5,212 bases of DNA. It comes from Clostridiales bacterium. GTDB lineage: Bacteria; Bacillota; Clostridia; Christensenellales; Aristaeellaceae. The stretch spans positions 1 to 5,212 of the forward strand of contig SFIM01000055.1 of the NCBI GenBank assembly GCA_004556155.1. Direction: 5' to 3'. The notes under the pieces are model-generated. The model did no database searches, was not told where the DNA came from, and was given only the letters and a program-made list of their open reading frames with translations. Of the stretch, positions 3,909-5,212 are shown piece by piece. Position 1 is the stretch's first letter; every line of letters starts with the position of its first letter. The position numbers were made by a program, and so were the translations under genes.

Positions 3909-5060
3909 ATGGCTGCTACAAAAAAACGCAATGCCTATCGCGGACTGATTGCCTGGATGCTGGTCTTGCTGGCGCTGTGCGCGCTGTGCTTTGCAGGCTA
4001 CCTATATACCCGCAATTATCTTTCGGCCCGTGCCAAGCAGAATGAGGAGGATGTGCTCAAGATCAACGCCGAGCGCACCCAGGAATATAACGCCGCCATG
4101 GCCGAGCATCAGCAGCAGAGCGCCGCGGATAAGGATATGCAGTGGCCAGCGGCTGCTGCGAGCGGCTGGGATGTGGTGGATTTGACCGCCTATCCTGTCA
4201 GCGAGGGCTCCCTGACCACCGTGACCCGCAAGGAAATGCTGGAGGGTGGATTGCTGCTGATCAACCGCTGGCACATGATGCCTGCCGATCTGACCGACGA
4301 TATGATGATCAGCATCAGCCGCACCAGCCGCGCGGATGAAGACAAGAACAATAACATCCCCACCACCAATTCCTCCCTGATGCTGCAGCCTGTGGCCGTC
4401 AACGCGCTGATGAAGCTGTATGGCGATGCGCGCGCGGCGGGCCTGGATATGGACGGCATCATCGTCAGCGAGGGCTATCGCACCATGGAGCAGCAGACCA
4501 GCCTGTGGAATAAAAAGGTGGAGAGCCTGAGCGGCTCCTACAGCGGTGAGCGGCTGAACGAAATGGCCATGCGTTCCACGGCCTATCCCGGCACCAGCGA
4601 TTATCAGACCGGCTTGTCCGTGTTTGTGTATAACTACAAGAAGGGCGACAACGAGTTCACCAGTACCCTGCTGCACGAAACTGAACAGGGCAAGTGGCTG
4701 TACCAGAATTGCTGGAAATACGGCTATATCTTCCGCTATCCCATCCAGGGCTTCCCGTATGCCGATACCGTGGATAAGAGCTTCAAGACCGGCTATACCG
4801 ACCAGATGAAGGTGTACCGCTATGTGGGCGTTGCCAACGCTGCGGCCATGAACACCCTGGGCATGTGCCTGGAAGAGTACATTGAGTATTTGATGGCACA
4901 TCCGCACATCGCCGTGTACAGCGATGGTACGCTCAAGTATGAGATCTACCGCATGGAGGGCGGCTATTCCGATACGGCTGTAACCGTGCCCTACGGCGCC
5001 GCTTCCTACAGCGCCTCCACTGATAATATGGACGGCTTGATTGTGGCGATTACCTATTAA
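3909..5060 (+). CDS. Membrane-anchored VanY/M15B-like protein lacking the zinc site (probable pseudopeptidase)
   Basis: 383 residues. A basic N-terminus (K5, K6, R7, R11) and a hydrophobic segment (about 12-33) form a type II anchor with the rest outside. A charged helical stretch (about 38-78) follows, then a VanY-like domain (about 95-315): LLLINRWHMMPADL (115-128), VSEGYRTMEQQ (186-196), AYPGTSDYQTGLSVFV (225-240), WKYGYIFRYP (269-278), KTGYTDQMKVYRYVG (293-307). Active VanY-type D,D-carboxypeptidases read SEHQTGLAVD and TG-x-x-x-EPWHYRYVG here. The zinc ligands H, D and H are Y232, F239 and V302, and the catalytic E is Q299. The fold core remains, so this looks like an inactive relative that may bind peptidoglycan stems or regulate an enzyme. 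A conserved-looking C-terminal part (about 320-383) ends DNMDGLIVAITY. ATG 3909 is chosen for AAAGG (3896-3900) 8 nt upstream; GTG at 3900 overlaps that site. Cysteines 24 and 27 do not form a lipobox. Single-gene unit with its own promoter and terminator. The reading frame is intact. Confidence 0.82.
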   Translation: MAATKKRNAYRGLIAWMLVLLALCALCFAGYLYTRNYLSARAKQNEEDVLKINAERTQEYNAAMAEHQQQSAADKDMQWPAAAASGWDVVDLTAYPVSEGSLTTVTRKEMLEGGLLLINRWHMMPADLTDDMMISISRTSRADEDKNNNIPTTNSSLMLQPVAVNALMKLYGDARAAGLDMDGIIVSEGYRTMEQQTSLWNKKVESLSGSYSGERLNEMAMRSTAYPGTSDYQTGLSVFVYNYKKGDNEFTSTLLHETEQGKWLYQNCWKYGYIFRYPIQGFPYADTVDKSFKTGYTDQMKVYRYVGVANAAAMNTLGMCLEEYIEYLMAHPHIAVYSDGTLKYEIYRMEGGYSDTAVTVPYGAASYSASTDNMDGLIVAITY

Positions 5061-5080
5061 GACTGTATGCAGCCAAAACC

Positions 5081-5120
5081 AAAGCCCCTGATGGCGAAAA
5101 CCCGCCATCAGGGCTTTTTT
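5081..5120 (+). terminator. Strong intrinsic terminator of the VanY-like gene
   Basis: AAAGCCCCTGATGGCG (5081-5096) pairs with CGCCATCAGGGCTTT (5103-5117) over 15 bp with a single bulged C, loop AAAACC, and runs into six T (5115-5120). It starts about 20 bp after the stop codon. Because A-rich sequence also precedes the left arm, it may work weakly in the other direction too. Confidence 0.93.
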
Positions 5121-5132
5121 GTCGCTTCAGCG

Positions 5133-5160
5133 AAGAAGAAAACCACCAGCGGAGCTGGTG
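5133..5160 (-). terminator. Possible minus-strand terminator at the right edge
   Basis: CACCAGC (5144-5150) and GCTGGTG (5154-5160) form a perfect 7-bp stem with a 3-nt loop. Read on the minus strand the stem is followed by GGTTTTCTTCTT. This would stop leftward transcripts coming from outside the window. The interrupted T-run and a rightward promoter at 5177-5205 make the assignment uncertain; a small repeat remnant is an alternative. Confidence 0.4.
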
Positions 5161-5176
5161 AGAGGGAAAAGCTTAA

Positions 5177-5205
5177 GATACAGGAAGCGCCTCCTTTGCT
5201 ATAAT
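5177..5205 (+). promoter_or_regulatory. Promoter of the next gene, beyond the right edge
   Basis: TGCTATAAT (5197-5205) is an extended -10 with a perfect TATAAT hexamer, the same form as the PHP gene promoter. GATACA (5177-5182) is a weak -35 at 17 bp spacing. The window ends seven bases later, so the gene it serves is not visible. Confidence 0.65.
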
Positions 5206-5212
5206 GAGAGCA

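Noticed and set aside
3969..3992. Lipoprotein signal at Cys24 or Cys27 of the VanY-like protein
   Set aside because: The residues before each cysteine (LAL and CAL) lack the small residue at -1 needed for a lipobox, so a plain membrane anchor is preferred.
4002..5108. Long open frame (368 codons) on the minus strand opposite the VanY-like gene
   Set aside because: It is extremely rich in His, Gly and Ile, shows no family motif, has no ribosome binding site, runs through the terminator region, and lies opposite a gene with clear motifs. It is a codon-bias shadow.
1..5212. CRISPR array, tRNA or rRNA genes, or a biosynthetic or defence cluster
   Set aside because: No regularly spaced direct repeats, no tRNA cloverleaf or rRNA-like sequence, and no gene of such systems was found; the genes are independent housekeeping and envelope functions.

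Overview
The window reads as chromosomal DNA of a moderately GC-rich Bacillota, most likely a Clostridia-type gut lineage. The grounds are: strong AGGAGG-type ribosome binding sites; TGn-extended sigma-A promoters (TGGTATACT, TGCTATAAT, TGCTATGAT); a long-form ribosome hibernation factor behind a sigma-H-type promoter; and a VanY-like membrane-anchored protein. No genus can be named from sequence alone. There is no tRNA, rRNA, CRISPR array or intact mobile element.

Layout. Positions 1-302 are more AT-rich and hold no intact gene. They contain a 41-codon remnant of an XRE-family (Cro/CI-type) regulator on the minus strand (81-206), cut off just after its recognition helix. A 12-bp inverted repeat (248-278) lies in its leader. 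Next comes a complete type I L-asparaginase on the minus strand (303-1274). It shares a 242-bp divergent control region with hpf (1517-2047, plus strand). That region carries an extended -10 promoter for the asparaginase, A/T tracts, a close match to a sigma-H promoter for hpf, and a roughly 100-nt hpf leader with two GC-rich hairpins. Then follow, all on the plus strand, a PHP-domain phosphoesterase (2165-2854), an ExoIII/ExoA-type AP endonuclease (2974-3729), and a membrane-anchored VanY/M15B-like protein (3909-5060). A strong intrinsic terminator closes this gene, and a further promoter at 5177-5205 points out of the right edge.

How the genes relate. They are not one operon. Each plus-strand gene has its own promoter, and hpf, the PHP gene and the VanY-like gene each have an intrinsic terminator. 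The functions (asparagine breakdown, ribosome hibernation, phosphoester hydrolysis, base-excision repair, cell envelope) are a mixed housekeeping and stress set.

The most interesting item is the last gene. Its fold-diagnostic VanY motifs are clear, but by motif alignment all three zinc ligands and the catalytic glutamate are replaced (H to Y232, D to F239, E to Q299, H to V302). This suggests a peptidoglycan-binding or regulatory pseudoenzyme rather than a D,D-carboxypeptidase. Its promoter is the only one with consensus TTGACA-17-TATAAA and is flanked by a perfect 8-bp inverted repeat, so it looks regulated. The second point of interest is the sigma-H-type promoter on hpf, which links ribosome hibernation to the transition to stationary phase.
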